Below are positions 1 through 11,956 of a DNA stretch of 64,000 nt, one piece after another. A program made the translations under genes and the position numbers. The notes beneath the pieces are model-generated. The model searched no databases, was not told where the DNA came from, and saw only the letters and a list, made by a program, of their open reading frames with translations. The stretch comes from Aldrovandia affinis (Eukaryota > Chordata > Actinopteri > Notacanthiformes > Halosauridae): NCBI GenBank assembly GCA_029706075.1, contig JAINUG010000198.1, forward strand, positions 1,040,501 to 1,104,500. Reading direction: 5' to 3'. Every line of letters starts with the position of its first letter. Position 1 is the first letter of the stretch.

Positions 1-764
1 CACTGAGAAGAGGCACAATTCATATTTTAATTCATGGAATGGATTTTCACAATGTCGATATTGCAGGTATGGGATACAGATTGTTTGAAACGATCTTAAG
101 ACAGACATGCAGTGTAATGCAATGACTTCAGGCTCACTTGTGGAATAGGATGTTGTTTCCAAAGTCTGTTGCTCAATAGCCCAAGGCCCCTTCAGTAGTT
201 ATGCGTGTCAGTCAGTGAGCTCGGAGGGATTGTCATTAACATTTCTGATAAACATAAATCAATAAGGGATTCTTTCACCTGAATGAAAAGTTATTTCAAG
301 TGTTTCCATGGATTATTTTTATGCATCTAACAAAGAGGTGCAATGAAATTTACATGCAGGTCTGAATAAAGGCCTTGAAACATAAACAATGATTTCTACA
401 GTCGTATGCATTAAGGCAAATATATACACTTTTCAGTATTAATTGTAATTGTCTTGAAGGAAGTTGTAACTCCATTGATATTCAATACCAAATCTTATTT
501 GTAACTATATCTTTTTTTTTGTGTCTACTTATATAATTTGTGTGTCGTGCCACGTTCTTCTGTATTTGATGTCAGCAAAAAATATATTGAATCTTATTAG
601 ATTAGAACTTTATTCATGAAGGGCCTTTCCCATTGCATAACAGCACACATGCAGCTCAAAGGAGCAATCTACATGTATTTATGTAAAAGGATTCTCTTTT
701 CTCATTGCCGTTGGGGACTAAAATGTGTTCCTTCCTCAGCTATGACCCTTGGATTTAGAACTGT
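1..764. other. Unique AT-rich non-coding sequence
   Basis: I see no repeat family, RNA gene or plausible coding frame here. There is a T run near 511-520 and a scattering of short AT-rich words. Possible roles such as intron or intergenic DNA cannot be separated. Confidence 0.5.
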
Positions 765-776
765 GGACAACTGTGG
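765..776 (+). repeat. Left target-site duplication of SINE copy 1
   Basis: 'ggacaactgtgg' recurs at 1145-1156 directly after the GATG tail, which marks the insertion point. Confidence 0.85.
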
Positions 777-1146
777 CGGCACGGTGGTGCAGTGGATAGC
801 ACTGTCGCCTCACAGTAAGAAGGTCTCGGGTTCGAATCCAGGCCGGGGGCCTTTCTGTGCGGAGTTTGCATGTTCTCCCCGTGTCCGCGTGGGTTTCCTC
901 CGGGTACTCCGGTTTCCTCCCACAGTCCAAAGACATGCACGTTAGGCTAATTGGAGAGTCTAAATTGCCCGTAGGTATGAGTGTGTGAGTGAATGGTGTG
1001 TGTGCCCTGCGATGGATTGGCGACCTGTCCAGGGTGTATTCCTGCCTCTCGCCCGGAACGCATGCTGGGATAGGCTCCAGCCCCCCCCCCGCGACCCTGA
1101 CTAGGAATAAGCGGCTTAGATAATGGATGGATGGATGGATGGATGG
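777..1146 (+). mobile_element. tRNA-derived SINE with GATG-repeat tail, copy 1
   Basis: The left end has an A-box-like word 'tggtgcagtgg' and a B-box 'ggttcgaatcc', the internal RNA polymerase III promoter of tRNA-derived SINEs. The body matches the copy at 28868-29233 with only about five substitutions over some 365 bp, plus length changes in a C run. The 3' end is a GGAT/GATG tandem tail, typical of SINEs mobilised by RTE-clade LINEs (family knowledge). The insertion is bounded by a perfect 12-bp duplication, 'ggacaactgtgg', at 765-776 and 1145-1156; its first two bases on the right merge with the tail. Antisense open frames here are shadows of the SINE. Confidence 0.92.
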
Positions 1147-1199
1147 ACAACTGTGGACCCTTATTTATATATATTTTTTTTTACAAAAAAAAAAAACTT

Positions 1200-1600
1200 G
1201 ATGCTGTGTGGCTCATCTTGTTAAGGTACTGCTCCAGTGTGTGGATGGGCCCCACAGTCCAAGAATACAAATCGTGCTCGTGCCGACTGTGACTGGCAGC
1301 CCTGAAGGGCGGTGCATAGGTGGCTGAAGTGTCACCCAGGGAGGGTGGGAGGGATTTATTCAGCAGGATGTGGGCAGTGACGCGGGCTCCTTCAAGATGG
1401 ACTCTGCCGAACCGTCAACCGTCATTCTGATGCCCACTGGCGAGCCTGTGCCGGCTTCTCTGCCCCCTCCCTGGACAGCCAATCGCCACCCCCTGAGTGG
1501 GACTCCTGGCCAGAGCCGGGGAATCAAACCCTGGGCACAGTGGGCAGCTTGCACTCCGGGCGAGTGCCTTTGCCGTTACGCCACCCGGGAGCTCCTTGCT
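1200..1600 (-). mobile_element. Reverse-strand SINE with subfamily B head and a different tail
   Basis: Read on the minus strand, the head at about 1520-1600 matches the 'ggtggcgtaacggcaaaggc' type seen at 23480-23820, and it is followed by the Pro-rich-looking 'ggctgtccaggga' body. Instead of the usual 'aaattgggagaaaa' tail, the left part (1228-1350) matches other loci at 61945-62085 (same orientation) and 27070-27211 (opposite orientation). Those three share the words 'ccagtgtgtggatg', 'gggcggtgcata' and 'cccagggaggg' in diverged form. It could be one chimeric SINE or two adjacent fragments; I saw no clear TSD. Confidence 0.6.
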
Positions 1601-1610
1601 CAAATAATTT

Positions 1611-2883
1611 CTGCATGCGCACAAGGTTTTGTTCCCCTCGCTCATCTCTCTCACCTCACCTCTCACTTGTAAAACCTTTCTCCACTTGCACGGAACTGAC
1701 AGCATCAGACAGGAAAATAATGGCATACTCCTCTGACACAGGATAACGTGTGCTGGTCCGGGCTCTCTCTTGAATTAACAGAGGAGGTTGCAGCCATGAG
1801 CTTGGCTTATAAATACAATTGGGTATTTGAAATTGGGAGAAAAAAAATCTTTGCAGTATTTTACCATGTGCTGAAGTGGACCTTTACAAGGGAAACACAA
1901 TGCACCACTAACTTTGTGAGCTGCACATTTACATGTTGTGTTTACTTGTGTTTGTTGGTTTATTTTTAGTTTAATATGTCAGGATAGCCTGGAGGCAGCT
2001 GTTCTTAAAAGAAAGTGTGTGACAGTGTTCATGGAAAAAAAAACCTTTAACTAAATGACATGAAAGTCCAAATAGATTGACAATAAACAGAATGGCTGAT
2101 AGGAATCCAAGGGGTTGGCTGTTTTGGCTCAAGACAGGTGTATGGTCTCTTCTCTTCAAATATGAATAATCTACTATTTTATTTTCCCACAGCACACAAT
2201 GAATTCAAAGCAAATCAGCGACAATGCTTTCCGTTTCCATCTTAGTGGGAGTGACTGGGGAAATCACATCTCTGGAGGACAGTGCATAGCTTATTTATGC
2301 AATAATATTTTACAACGTGGATCCCATAGGTTATTATTGAATTATCACCAGTATCCTCATATTGTAGCTTTGAATTCTATCACAGGACCACAATTACACA
2401 ACGATGCACAATATTCACACGTACAATGAACTGCGGCTCTGGGTCCTACAGTGGGTGTGGCTGCTATACCCGGCGATTAGATAATATTCACAGACACGCA
2501 AAACACTTTGAAATGGCCAGCAGCCCTCTTTTGGAGCAGGCAACTGAAAACAAGAATTAACATATAACAGCAGCATCAACAACAACAACAGCAACAGAGA
2601 GAACAGCAACAGGTCAACAATACATAGCAGCTCAGCCCACAAACATCTCCCTGCTTAACAGGCCTGCTGAACGCTCAGCAGGTCGTGCATTTAGAACAGG
2701 CCCAGTGAAGGCAACAAGCAGCAACTGGGCTGATTACTGATCGGCCTCAGGTGTGCATGCCTGGAGGTTAGGCTGCCCCTGTCTGTGGGCCTGAAGCCAT
2801 CCCCCTGCCTCCCTCCATGTTTTGGAAAACATCAGGGATTATTTTCTTTTAAGATATTAGGATGGCAGGCCAGGTTTTTCATT
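1611..2883. other. Unique sequence, no gene seen
   Basis: AT-rich sequence with a CAA/CAG-rich low-complexity patch at about 2565-2610. No known repeat or coding signal was recognised. Confidence 0.45.
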
Positions 2884-2891
2884 ATTTAGAC

Positions 2892-3094
2892 CACAGGTGT
2901 CAAACTCATTCCATCGAGGGCCGAGTGTGTGCAGGTTTTTGTTGCAACCAATGCACTACACCAGGTGATTTCACTAATTAGCTCACTTCTTCAACCAAGG
3001 AGGGAACCTAATTGAAATCACCTGCTGTAATGCATTGGTTACAACAGAAACCTGCACACACTTGTCTCTCGATGGAATGAGTTTGACACCCCTG
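2892..3094. mobile_element. hAT-type palindromic MITE with perfect 8-bp TSD
   Basis: The two ends are long inverted repeats: the left begins 'cacaggtgtcaaactcattc' and the right, read in reverse complement, begins 'caggggtgtcaaactcattc'. The arms continue inward for roughly 60 bp, including 'gtgtgcaggttt' and 'accaatgca'. It is flanked by a perfect 8-bp duplication 'atttagac' at 2884-2891 and 3095-3102. A CAGGGGTGTC-type end with an 8-bp TSD is the hallmark of non-autonomous hAT elements in vertebrates. At 203 bp there is no room for a transposase. Confidence 0.92.
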
Positions 3095-3102
3095 ATTTAG
3101 AC

Positions 3103-4200
3103 CATTCGATTATTTCCAGGGAAGACTAGATTATTGTTATACAATAGTTACATTTGTATTTCCTGTTTAATTCAATACCATATTGGAGGAGATGACACCA
3201 CATATAGTGTAACTGCAGTCTGCCAAATTAAAAAATATATCTATATATCGCACATGCACCGCTAGGGTAAAGTATTGATTTTGTGTGTCAATAATTAAGA
3301 AAACACAAAATAAATGAATTGTAGGAACTGTATGTTTTCCTCCCACAGGATTCAATCTTTGTGAGTCAAAATATTTGTACTTTATTTTTTATCTCAAAAG
3401 GAAAATAAAATCATCAAGAAAACATATTTTGCATAAAGCTATTGAGAAAACAGTTCTCTCATGGGGACTGTGCACATTGGCAGTCCTTAGAGTGCCCTTA
3501 AGAAGCCACTGCAGTGGGCTGCTTTGTATTTTAATGGTCTTTAATTCCCTTTAGAGGAACTTATTTGGCAATGTGCTCACATGTAAAGTTCTGCTTCTTA
3601 GGACAAGCTTTTGAGGACGCCACGCTTTTTGTAAACTGACAGGAGTAGATGCCCCCGCACTCCTCATTCATTTTTTCCTCATATTTTCACCTCGGCTAAA
3701 AAAAAAGAATTCATTCATTTGTCTTTTACAATAGTTTGGCTTCATCTGTAAAATATTGTTTTTTTTCATGGGGTATGTTGGCAATTTGTGACCAGATTCA
3801 TGAAACATTTTCACCAGGCCACCTGAAGACTTTAGAAGCATGATGGAAGGAAGGCTACCCGCCCAAAAAAATCAATACCTTGAACACGCACTTAATGATC
3901 ACGTCTGATCGCATGATCGTTTAATAAATGAGGCATCCGTTCCTCACAGATCGATCAGCGGTGGGCAGTGGCCGCTGGCTGCTGAACGGACAATGAGGGC
4001 TAGGCTGGAATATAAACTCTCCCACACCCCAACCACAACTGTCTCAATGCTGCTTAGCCAACTTTTGACAGACTTTGGCACTTTTTTCACTTGGAAGTCG
4101 ACATAAACACTGAAACATTTGTTATTGGAATAACATTTTATTCATTTATAGTATTATACATTTTTATTCATTCATTCATTCATTTATGTGTGGTTTATTT
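3103..4200. other. Unique sequence, no gene seen
   Basis: Mostly AT-rich, with an ATTC tetranucleotide run at about 4158-4186. The stretch 3880-4070 is richer in GC and has a 'tataaactc' word, but I see no exon or repeat. Confidence 0.4.
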
Positions 4201-4440
4201 CAGGGCTATTCAATTCCAGGCCTCGAGGGCTACAGTGTCTGCAGGTATTTGTTCCAACCGTGCAATACACCACCTGATTTAACACAACCTGCAGACACGT
4301 TTCCATTTAAAACCTTCCCGTTTTATCATGAGAGGTGCGGAGCGGCTAGCACGATCTCCTTCATTGGCATGCATGAGATTTTAGGAGCCGGGCATGCTGG
4401 TATTAGATTGGCCCTCAAGAGTCTCAGACCTGATGCAGGG
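4201..4440. mobile_element. Decayed hAT-like MITE
   Basis: The left end 'cagggctattcaattccagg' followed by 'cctcgagggc' and 'ctgcaggtatttgttccaacc' has the usual layout of hAT-type MITE ends. The right part has 'ggccctcaagagt' in the expected inverted sense near 4410, but the arms are poorly preserved and no TSD was found. The right boundary is a guess. Confidence 0.5.
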
Positions 4441-5722
4441 TCTCTGCTGTTGCTCCTTTAATCTTAAGGTCATAGGCGAATTTGGACATGAGCTGAGTGG
4501 TAAGCCCAATCTTTCCTTTGCTGTCACAGCTGGATCAAACTAGTTTTATTAGTCGGTAGCCAGTCTTTTAGATCGGTTAAAGATCCATCAGTGTTGCTGT
4601 GGTGAGTGTTTCACAGTCACTGGATTTACGACCAGTTCCCAGCAGAATGTTGTGTGGAATGTGTACATGCATCAAGGCAGAATGGAAGTATCGAGAAAGA
4701 CCATAAAAAGTCCACGGCAATCCTGATCAAAGGTCTCGATGACCAGTGTGATTGTCGTATTGCTCAAACATCTCTGCAGTTTTTTTATTCTAAGCGTGCG
4801 AGCAGGATTTTATGTTTTTCATAAAGTGTGTACTGTTCTGTTTTTTGAAGTTTCAGCCACCAGGTGCCCTAGAACATGAAATCTGACTCACAATTTATAC
4901 AATTTGTTGAAAGCCACCTTTCATTTTATGGCTGATGTTTTGTGAAAAAAATCTCGTTTTAAGACCTGAGCACACTTGGAGCACCATGAATGTTTCACCT
5001 GTGTACCCCAGGCTTCGTGACACTCATGGGTGACCAGTTGTCTAATTTGCACAGGTGCACGAGTGGTATAACCTCCTTAAATACATCCTTCATAACGGAT
5101 TTTGCTTCCTCTTATAAACTTGTATTAATGTGTATACTTAACCCCTATAAAGGCTTTCTACAATGCTACATAACCTTCTCATGTAAAGTAAAGGGTTACC
5201 AAATATTTTCTTACATTGATGGAGCTGAAAATGGAATTAAAGTTCTCTATAGTGCATCATCACTATCTATTTTCTGTTCACATGGATCAGAACAGAAAAT
5301 TATTATTATTGCAGGTATAAAATCAGAGGATGATGAAACTACATTGATGCCAATGGAGAAGATTGTTCACATACATAGAACACGTGTAGTGTGTTATACC
5401 GTTGGTGAAATGAAAAATAGCCCAGGTGGGCAAAACAAGCCTTTTGAAATGCAAAGATGAGTTAATAAACATTCCAATCAGACAATGCCATATGCTACCA
5501 GGAACTGATTTGAACCAATCATGGTGATTTGTTGTGAAGAGAAAAAACGTTTGATTGGTTCAAACAAGGCAGTGATTTACAGCTAATTGTAGCTCCATCC
5601 ATTTTTGATGTCACGATACATCATCACTTGTCCAGACCCCTGTTGCCCTGGGAATAACCGATGCAGCACAGTTGGGTAGCAATGAATAAGGAGAGGGACA
5701 AGGTAATGCATGATCATACGCA
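4441..5722. other. Unique sequence with a chance 156-codon open frame
   Basis: An open frame at 4990-5460 (+) is the longest here that is not repeat-derived. Its protein has no recognisable domain, signal peptide or motif, and it has no family resemblance I know. It is probably chance in AT-rich DNA. A 13-bp perfect inverted repeat, 'tttgaaccaatca' at 5509-5521 and its complement at 5552-5564, could form a hairpin with a 30-nt loop. Confidence 0.4.
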
Positions 5723-5912
5723 TGTGTAACAGTGGTGCTCCAGAACATGAGCGTCCGCTACAGAAAGAGACGTGGATAAGAGTGTGATTAGTTCCCAGAG
5801 TTAGAGACTTGAGTCTTTAGCCCAGCGGGCTAAATCACTATCTTGTCGCATCGAGATCCCGGTTTGAAACTGGCTGCAGGCAGAACCAACTCCGTTACGC
5901 GTGATCCACATG
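5723..5912 (+). repeat. tRNA-like dispersed repeat, copy 1
   Basis: This shares long stretches with 57379-57584: 'agtgtgattagttcccagag', 'gacttgagtctttagc' and 'ggctgcaggcagaaccaac'. The core has A-box-like 'tagcccagcgggcta' and B-box-like 'ggtttgaaact' motifs. Both copies begin near 'gtgta(a/g)c(a/g)g' and end near 'ccgttac(a/g)c', so the termini are roughly inverted. That suggests either a tRNA-derived SINE or a MITE that captured a tRNA-like segment. No TSD was identified. Confidence 0.65.
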
Positions 5913-8050
5913 GAGATATCTGTGCATTGTTTTGCTTTGTATTTATCGAAATAGCAGCCAGAGTTTGGGTCAATTCCATTTCAATTCAGCCAATTTAAGA
6001 AACAAATTTAACGAGAAAAAATAGTTAATTTCGGATTGAAAAATCCTCGAGAAATTTAGAACTACAAATAAAATTACTTCAATTGGATACTTATAATTTA
6101 TTTTCCCAGAATTTTTACAGCATAAGGATGAAACACCGCATGCGGAATACAATAAGTTGCACCCTGGTCTAGACCTTTGATAATCACCTACAGTTGGATA
6201 GTTCAATCAATAATAAGTAATAACTCTAATTTCCAAAACGCATCGGACCAAAAAGTCAGACAGCACTTCCACGTTTAGCTTTCTAATCTTGATGCAAATG
6301 TAGTGATCCGCATGCACAACTTTAGATTTTTGAATGAAATCGAATGGATTCTGCCTCTAGACTGAATGAAGGTGCTCAGCATGAGAGTTCGGCCAACAGT
6401 TCCACAACTGGAAAATCCAAAGTTTCCAAACCAAACTCAAGGCCAGCCTCCTACATTCCCTTGACAATGTGTGTACCCTATTATTTTTGCCCTAACAAAA
6501 AAAAAAAATGGTATGTGCAGGTAAAGTGTTCAATATTTCACCATATGAATCTTAAGGAAACATGCATAAATCCCTGTCGAATATAGGTTTTCAGCTTTGG
6601 GTAGGTGGGTGTTTAACTGAGATGTTTATGCAGTGGGCATGGGAGAAAGCACAGAAATAATAGTCCCTGGTGCTAATGAAAATACAGACTATTCAAAATC
6701 ACTCAGGTTCTGCAGAATAATAAAACGTTCATATAGTCACATCCTCTGCAACACACAAAAACTATAATCATACATTTGCATTTGCATTTGTGTTTCAAAA
6801 CACCACACACCAAGTTAGCTCTCCTTGTAAAAAGCTTGTATTTCTAAGCAAACACAAAAGGAGGCCTTGAATGATTCCAGAGTGGCAAATCATACAAGTG
6901 TGTAAAAAAAAAAAAATTAATAATTTCTAACTCTCAGATAACAAGCAAAGACAACCTCAGGAGACCACTGTGAAGACAAATGGACTATATGAATTATGGA
7001 AAACATGAAATCCCCTGTACAGAGGTGTGTTCCATTTTGTGCAACAACAAAAATATTTTCAAAATGTTTATAACTCAATACAAATGTTGTTGACATATAA
7101 ATTCCAGTGGTGTGCCAAGTAATTGGAAAATAAATATATTATGTATTATGTTTGCATTGTAGTTGTAAATAAATAGCTGAGGATTTCAATGATAATAGAA
7201 AACTGCTTCATCCAGCAAGCATAGCATTTAACAACAAGTAAAGGAAATGTCAGTGTTTTTCATACAGAAGGCTTTTTAAAAACTGTAATAAAAAGTACAT
7301 ACAGTTTTCAATACAGTGTTCACATAATAGATAGCCTACATTCATAGTGTAAAGCATTGTGTGTTGAAAGACATGTCAGTGCATACGTCAAGTTAATGGC
7401 CGAGGTGCTCCTGTGAGTTTCCGCTCTCTCTTTTTTAAATTACGGCTTTTGCAAACCATTATCTCGCTTAAAACGTAGCTTTTCAAAATCCCTTTTAGTT
7501 TCATTTTTTAATTTAATTTCCAGACCTTTTTCAAGGCTAACTTGTCTGCACACTCAGGAAGTCTAATTTGGGTAATGAATATATAGGTTTTTGTGTTAAA
7601 AATGATCATAACTTATAGCTTTATAGAGTTATATTGTGACTAGCAAATTGTATACATATAAGTCATTACCCAATCATTTACTAGCTAGTAGCAAACAAAT
7701 GGTAGAAAGCTGACTCGAGCAGTTGTCATAAAAATGCTTCAGGGGGATGTTGGTTGATGGCATTTTGGCTCTAAATAATGGCTATAAACAATCGATTGTG
7801 TGTTGCGATGGGTTCCAGTTTCCAGCTAGATTAAACATGAGTATCGATGGCTATACGACCTGCTATCTTTTCACAATTACTTTTGAATGGAGAATCGAAA
7901 TTTTTATAAAAACTGTATAACGCTGTGTGGAAGGTGTCGGTCTCGGCAGCTAGTCAGGACAATTAGCGGCCATGCCTACTGGCAGAGCAGCCAACGCACA
8001 CACTGGTTTTGTATCTAACAATCACATCTGTGTGCTTTAAAACTGCTCTG
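5913..8050. other. Unique AT-rich sequence
   Basis: No repeat family or coding signal was recognised across about 2.1 kb. There are A runs at 6496-6508 and 6905-6917. The block 7430-7560 is T-rich and might be a slowly evolving element, but only comparison could show that. Confidence 0.45.
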
Positions 8051-8149
8051 CTCTCTTCAGTAGGTGGCTGGAAACAGGAAACAGAGACGTAGGCGTAAAG
8101 GACAAAAGACTAACTTTCAATCCACAAACTGATTCTTCACTTGCCCCAC

Positions 8150-8250
8150 CTGCTCTTAAATAGGCTTAGTTTCTGCCTGGCTCAGGTGAGACTCGTGAGG
8201 CAATCACCCAATCACAATCATTCACTCACATTCTCACACAGACACCCAAT
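8150..8250 (-). repeat. Diverged dispersed repeat, copy 1
   Basis: 'tggctcaggtg', 'tgaggcaatcac' and 'ttcactcaca' occur in the same order at 10728-10825. On the minus strand a 'tatttaag' word follows, as in some retroelement promoters. The family and full extent are unknown; the surrounding 8050-8470 may belong to it. Confidence 0.4.
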
Positions 8251-8819
8251 CAGCCAATTGACTTCCATATCAATTGACTGATTGACACCAATTAAATAAT
8301 AATTAAACCAATTATGGTCTTTGGAGCAACCCTCCGGGCGACAGTTCAATCTCACACCCTGTGAGAGTGCCAAACCTGCCCCCGGAAAGTCTCCCTGCTC
8401 CAAAGGCCTCCACAACATATAAAACACAGGCAACCATGCCACTCCCACGTGGCCGAGACCAACGTCCTCCACACGCTGTAAAAAGACAGTAGAAGAAAAA
8501 GGATATCTTACAAAAGATCTATTTCATAAAAACTAGCAATATATATGAAATGTACTTCTGATTTTTTCCATGTCTATGACTATATCCAAAAATAACGACA
8601 CAAACAATGGATATGACTACAGCTATAGCGAGGTCAGACAGTTTACCCGAGTGAACACCTGCCTTGAGATGCAAAAGGTATTCTTCTAAATATTACTTAT
8701 TAATATCAACTTTGTGGGTGGTGTGGGCAGATTGTGTAAGTGTGTTGAATTTGCCCTGTGGATCACAAAGGCAAGAATCTCTGTATGTTTGACAAATAAT
8801 AATGCATATTAGGTATATG
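8251..8819. other. Sequence between repeats, no gene seen
   Basis: 8260-8470 is rich in 'caatt' words and contains 'catataaaac'. It may be an extension of the repeat to its left. The rest is unique AT-rich DNA. Confidence 0.35.
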
Positions 8820-8968
8820 GTGGTTCTGTGTGGCTCAGTAGGTAGGGCATGGTGTTGGCAACGCTTAGGTTGTGGGTTCAATTCCCACTGGGACCACATA
8901 TACTGGAAAATAAAGTATGCATTAAATACTGTAAGTCGCTTTAGATAAAAGTATCTGCTAAATGTCAT
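8820..8968 (+). mobile_element. tRNA-derived SINE ('tggctcagtagg' type), copy 1
   Basis: A-box 'tggctcagtagg', B-box 'gggttcaattcc', then a short linker 'ccacatatactg' and the tail 'gtaagtcgctttagataaaa' with 'ctgctaaatg'. Copies with the same architecture lie at 38067-38215 and 56533-56680. The tail resembles CR1/L2-clade LINE 3' ends found in fish SINEs. It is about 150 bp, complete in outline, but diverged from the other copies. Confidence 0.85.
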
Positions 8969-9425
8969 ATATTATATGGAGGACATTCAACAGGATTGAA
9001 AAAAAAGTGATCCGTATGCTGCATCATCCTACTCTATTCGAGTATTTGAAAAGTAGATATCAATATCAGTTGCCATTAACAGGAATTGGAATTTGAAATA
9101 TGGAGATTTTTCTATCTTTGAAAGCCCCTGAAGAATCTCAAACTTGAATAGCATGAATGCTTTGCATGTGTGCTTTGAATCATTGATTTTTACATTTCGG
9201 GTAAAGGGCTCCAACTCATCGATTCCTTCTGGGATGGAAAAGCAGAGGAAATATCTGAGGTTTGATCTACACTGATGGTGAGCAATGGGAGAAGAGAAGC
9301 TTGTTGAAGTAAACAGATAATACATTTTAAGATGACTTTTGATGAAGATAACTAACCTCAACCTACACATGAAGCATTGTGTTTTTCATAAATAACACAC
9401 ACACATTATATACATACTATATATT
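8969..9425. other. Unique sequence
   Basis: No repeat or gene signal was recognised. It runs into the AT-rich microsatellite block to the right. Confidence 0.4.
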
Positions 9426-9536
9426 GTTAATAATAATAATAATAATATATTAATGAATGATTTATATATATAATGAATGAGTATACACAGTATAATTAAT
9501 AATCATATATATATATATATATTATATATATACAAA
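9426..9536. repeat. AAT and AT microsatellites
   Basis: An (AAT)n run at 9426-9447 is followed by AT dinucleotide tracts, the longest at about 9504-9533. Confidence 0.9.
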
Positions 9537-10018
9537 CAGGTTTGTGCAATTTGCTTGATCAGTGTCTGAATAACTGCTGATAGAAATAATTTGTTTGCAA
9601 CAGTACCTCTCGGGCCAAGACTGTAAAGTCAGTGGCTGAAAGTCATTCAAATACATCACGTATACCATTACAGTATTCTCTCTCTCACCGCATTAAAATA
9701 TGCACCCCCGTCATAATTAAAGTGGTTTAGTGTGTTGTTGCTGTAAGCCGTGTTTTTATAGGATTCTGATTTTATATTTTCCCACAGTGAATTTGGTGAA
9801 GTAATTACAGGTTCAGATCTGTAGTTCTGTGGAAAGTAATGGATAAATAAGAAACTGGAAAGCTGGAGAGCATATTGCTGGCTGCGGTAAACGGTAAGGG
9901 AATTTTATGTTCAATTAAGAACAAGCACGCTGTATTTCTCTCAGGGTTGGAGAACTTGGGGGGTCATTCAGGTTACGCATGTGGAAAGCCTTGAATCGGA
10001 CTCAACTCTAGAGCATGT
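9537..10018. other. Unique sequence
   Basis: AT-rich, with no recognised repeat, RNA gene or coding signal. Confidence 0.4.
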
Positions 10019-10225
10019 GTACTCAACTCTCGAGGGTCCACAGTGGCTGCAGGCATTTGTTCTGGCCGAACACAGACCACACCCGCTGTCATGGATTAGT
10101 GTAGTCCCTTGGTTTAAGAGGTGAGATCATTGTTATTAGGAGGAGGTTCTGTTCAGGAGGTTCTATTCATTAGTTAAAGCAAATACCTCCAGCCACTGCG
10201 CTCCATAGGATCAAGAGTTGACTAC
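10019..10225. mobile_element. Palindromic MITE, probably hAT-like
   Basis: The arm at 10019-10057 ('gtactcaactctcgaggg', then 'cagtggctgcaggcattt') is mirrored at 10181-10225 (reverse complement 'gtagtcaactcttgatcc', then 'cagtggctggaggtattt'). The interior has no coding capacity. End sequences and TSD are not clear, so the superfamily is inferred from resemblance to the other hAT MITEs in the window. Confidence 0.65.
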
Positions 10226-10720
10226 GTTGGCTGTGTAGCAGGAGAGAGCTGCAGGGTCTGCTGTAGTCCTGAAATCGGCCCAAAAGACTACGAATTCCAG
10301 CTACACGAAGTAAAATGGAAGAAAGTAATTGTTCAAAACCAACACATTTTAGCATATAGCCTTGTCAGGGTTTTAGTAAACAATGGATTAAAAACAGTGC
10401 TAACATGTTAAAAAATTAAGAGACAGGCAACCAATGGCATGAAATCGGTCCTTGGCCATTTTGTTTGCTTTGTTGAGGGAGTGGTTCTTTTTGATGAATG
10501 TGCAAATATTAAAAGGGAAATATTATACATTTTGAATAGTGTGTAAATTGTTCAGAAAAACATGGTTTGTTTGAATTTTTGATGTGTAAAGTATTACTTG
10601 GTGTGACTATGCTGGCAAACGCACTGCCCATAAAAAACAAAGGGAGCCTCTTCATAAAAATACAAGCCTCTTCATTTAAAAAAGAATCCTAAACCAGCAC
10701 AAACTCACTCTACATTGTTG
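10226..10720. other. Unique sequence
   Basis: No recognised feature. A short internal repeat 'agcctcttcat' occurs twice near 10645 and 10665. Confidence 0.35.
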
Positions 10721-10727
10721 CTGAGTT

Positions 10728-10825
10728 GCCTTGGCTCAGGTGGAACTAATGAGGCAATCACTGGTTCTGGTGTTCACTCACACAATCACTCTCTCAATTA
10801 CAAACACAATCAGTCAAATTAAGTG
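10728..10825 (-). repeat. Diverged dispersed repeat, copy 2
   Basis: Matches 8170-8250 in order and spacing: 'ttggctcaggtg', 'tgaggcaatcac', 'ttcactcacac'. The family is unidentified; the copies are old. Confidence 0.4.
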
Positions 10826-11759
10826 GTTGGCGTAGATCAACTTTTGAGATATTTGTAAATTGAAGACTGAGTGAACCAGAAGACCCTGCACATTTGACAA
10901 ACACACAATTACTCGATTAACATCCATTCCAATTAAAATGGTTTTACAAATAAAAACATTTGGCAATTAGCATTCCTTGCCAACAATGTGCATTTTAAAA
11001 TATAGGTGAAGGCTCATCCTTCACACATGGGAGTCTGGAAAGTTGTGCTCTCATGATTTGAAAGTCTTTAAAAGTATAATTACATTTTTGCATCTTCTTG
11101 TTTCTCTGAAGATAACACAGCCTCTGAGATCCAGGCGAGAGTCATTATTGTTTAACTGTCCTTATTATGGGTTTTATACCGAATGCTTCTTCTGCAATAG
11201 TGGGCTTCAGATTTCTCTCCCACAATTTGACACAATCTACCACCAGTTACATGTAGTAATCTTGACAGGAATATTTATTCTGACTGGGAGAAAGGGCTGG
11301 GTGGTGGATGCATCCTGGTGAAAGAAGTGTGACAGAAATGTTTCTTAGTACGAATGATGTACAGTACGGATGAACAAATATGTACCCATGTTTCGCGAGC
11401 TGGGTAACTTGCGGCAGTTGAGCGAACCAACTGAGTTGAATTTCAACTTTCTGATCATTAAAGCCGAGTGCTCTGCCTAACCAATGCCTTCCTCTCCCCC
11501 CGCGCAGGAACCGCACAGCGGTAAAACGTTTCCAAGGGCCCCTGCTGGATAGGGGGCCCCTAAAAATGCCATGGTTTATACCTTTTATTGTTTAGTAATT
11601 GTCTCCTGAATGTGAATAAATAATGATTGTTAATATAAATAACTATGAATAGAATCTGCAATAAAATGATTGCATGAGACCAAAATTTTGTACAAACTGG
11701 TTTGTTGCTCGTCTGAGTGACCTGACAGGACTCATCGTGCCGTCAGAAAAATCAAAATC
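10826..11759. other. Unique sequence
   Basis: No coding signal. The minus strand at 11430-11500 has a vaguely tRNA-like 'ggttaggcagagcactcggc', but the B-box is too degenerate to call. Confidence 0.35.
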
Positions 11760-11954
11760 AGGAAACAAAGACGGCTAAGAGCTGAAAATGAAAATGTTTA
11801 TTTTTTGATAACGATTTTTTTTTTCTTTGAATAACTTGACTTCAATTAAAGGTCAGATTTCTCTCATATTTTGAGTGTAAGATCCAGCTGATGAACAACA
11901 AAGACACTTTTTGCTCATCTTTACCAAGGGCACCAATGATTCTGGAGGGCACTG
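11760..11954. mobile_element. Tc1-like transposon terminus
   Basis: The right end reads '...ccaatgattctggagggcac' then 'tg', flanked by TA at 11955-11956. Its reverse complement starts 'cagtgccctccagaatcatt', the classic terminal repeat of a fish Tc1 family. The same about 120-bp end, with 'tttctctcatattttgagtg' and 'tgctcatctttaccaag', occurs at 45119-45249. The opposite end and any transposase are missing here, so this is a solo or deleted terminus. Confidence 0.82.
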
Positions 11955-11956
11955 TA

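Noticed and set aside
1100-1146. GATG tandem as a CRISPR-like or independent satellite array
   Set aside because: It is the 3' tail of a SINE, bounded by the TSD.
4990-5460. 156-codon open frame on the plus strand
   Set aside because: No domain, motif or family resemblance, AT-rich codon use, and no neighbouring exon or splice pattern; probably chance.
8820-8900. Possible tRNA gene
   Set aside because: A- and B-boxes are present, but no cloverleaf with paired acceptor ends, and the same sequence recurs with a SINE tail at two other loci.
11430-11500. Minus-strand tRNA-like motif
   Set aside because: Only an A-box-like word is convincing; the B-box is degenerate and no second copy was found.
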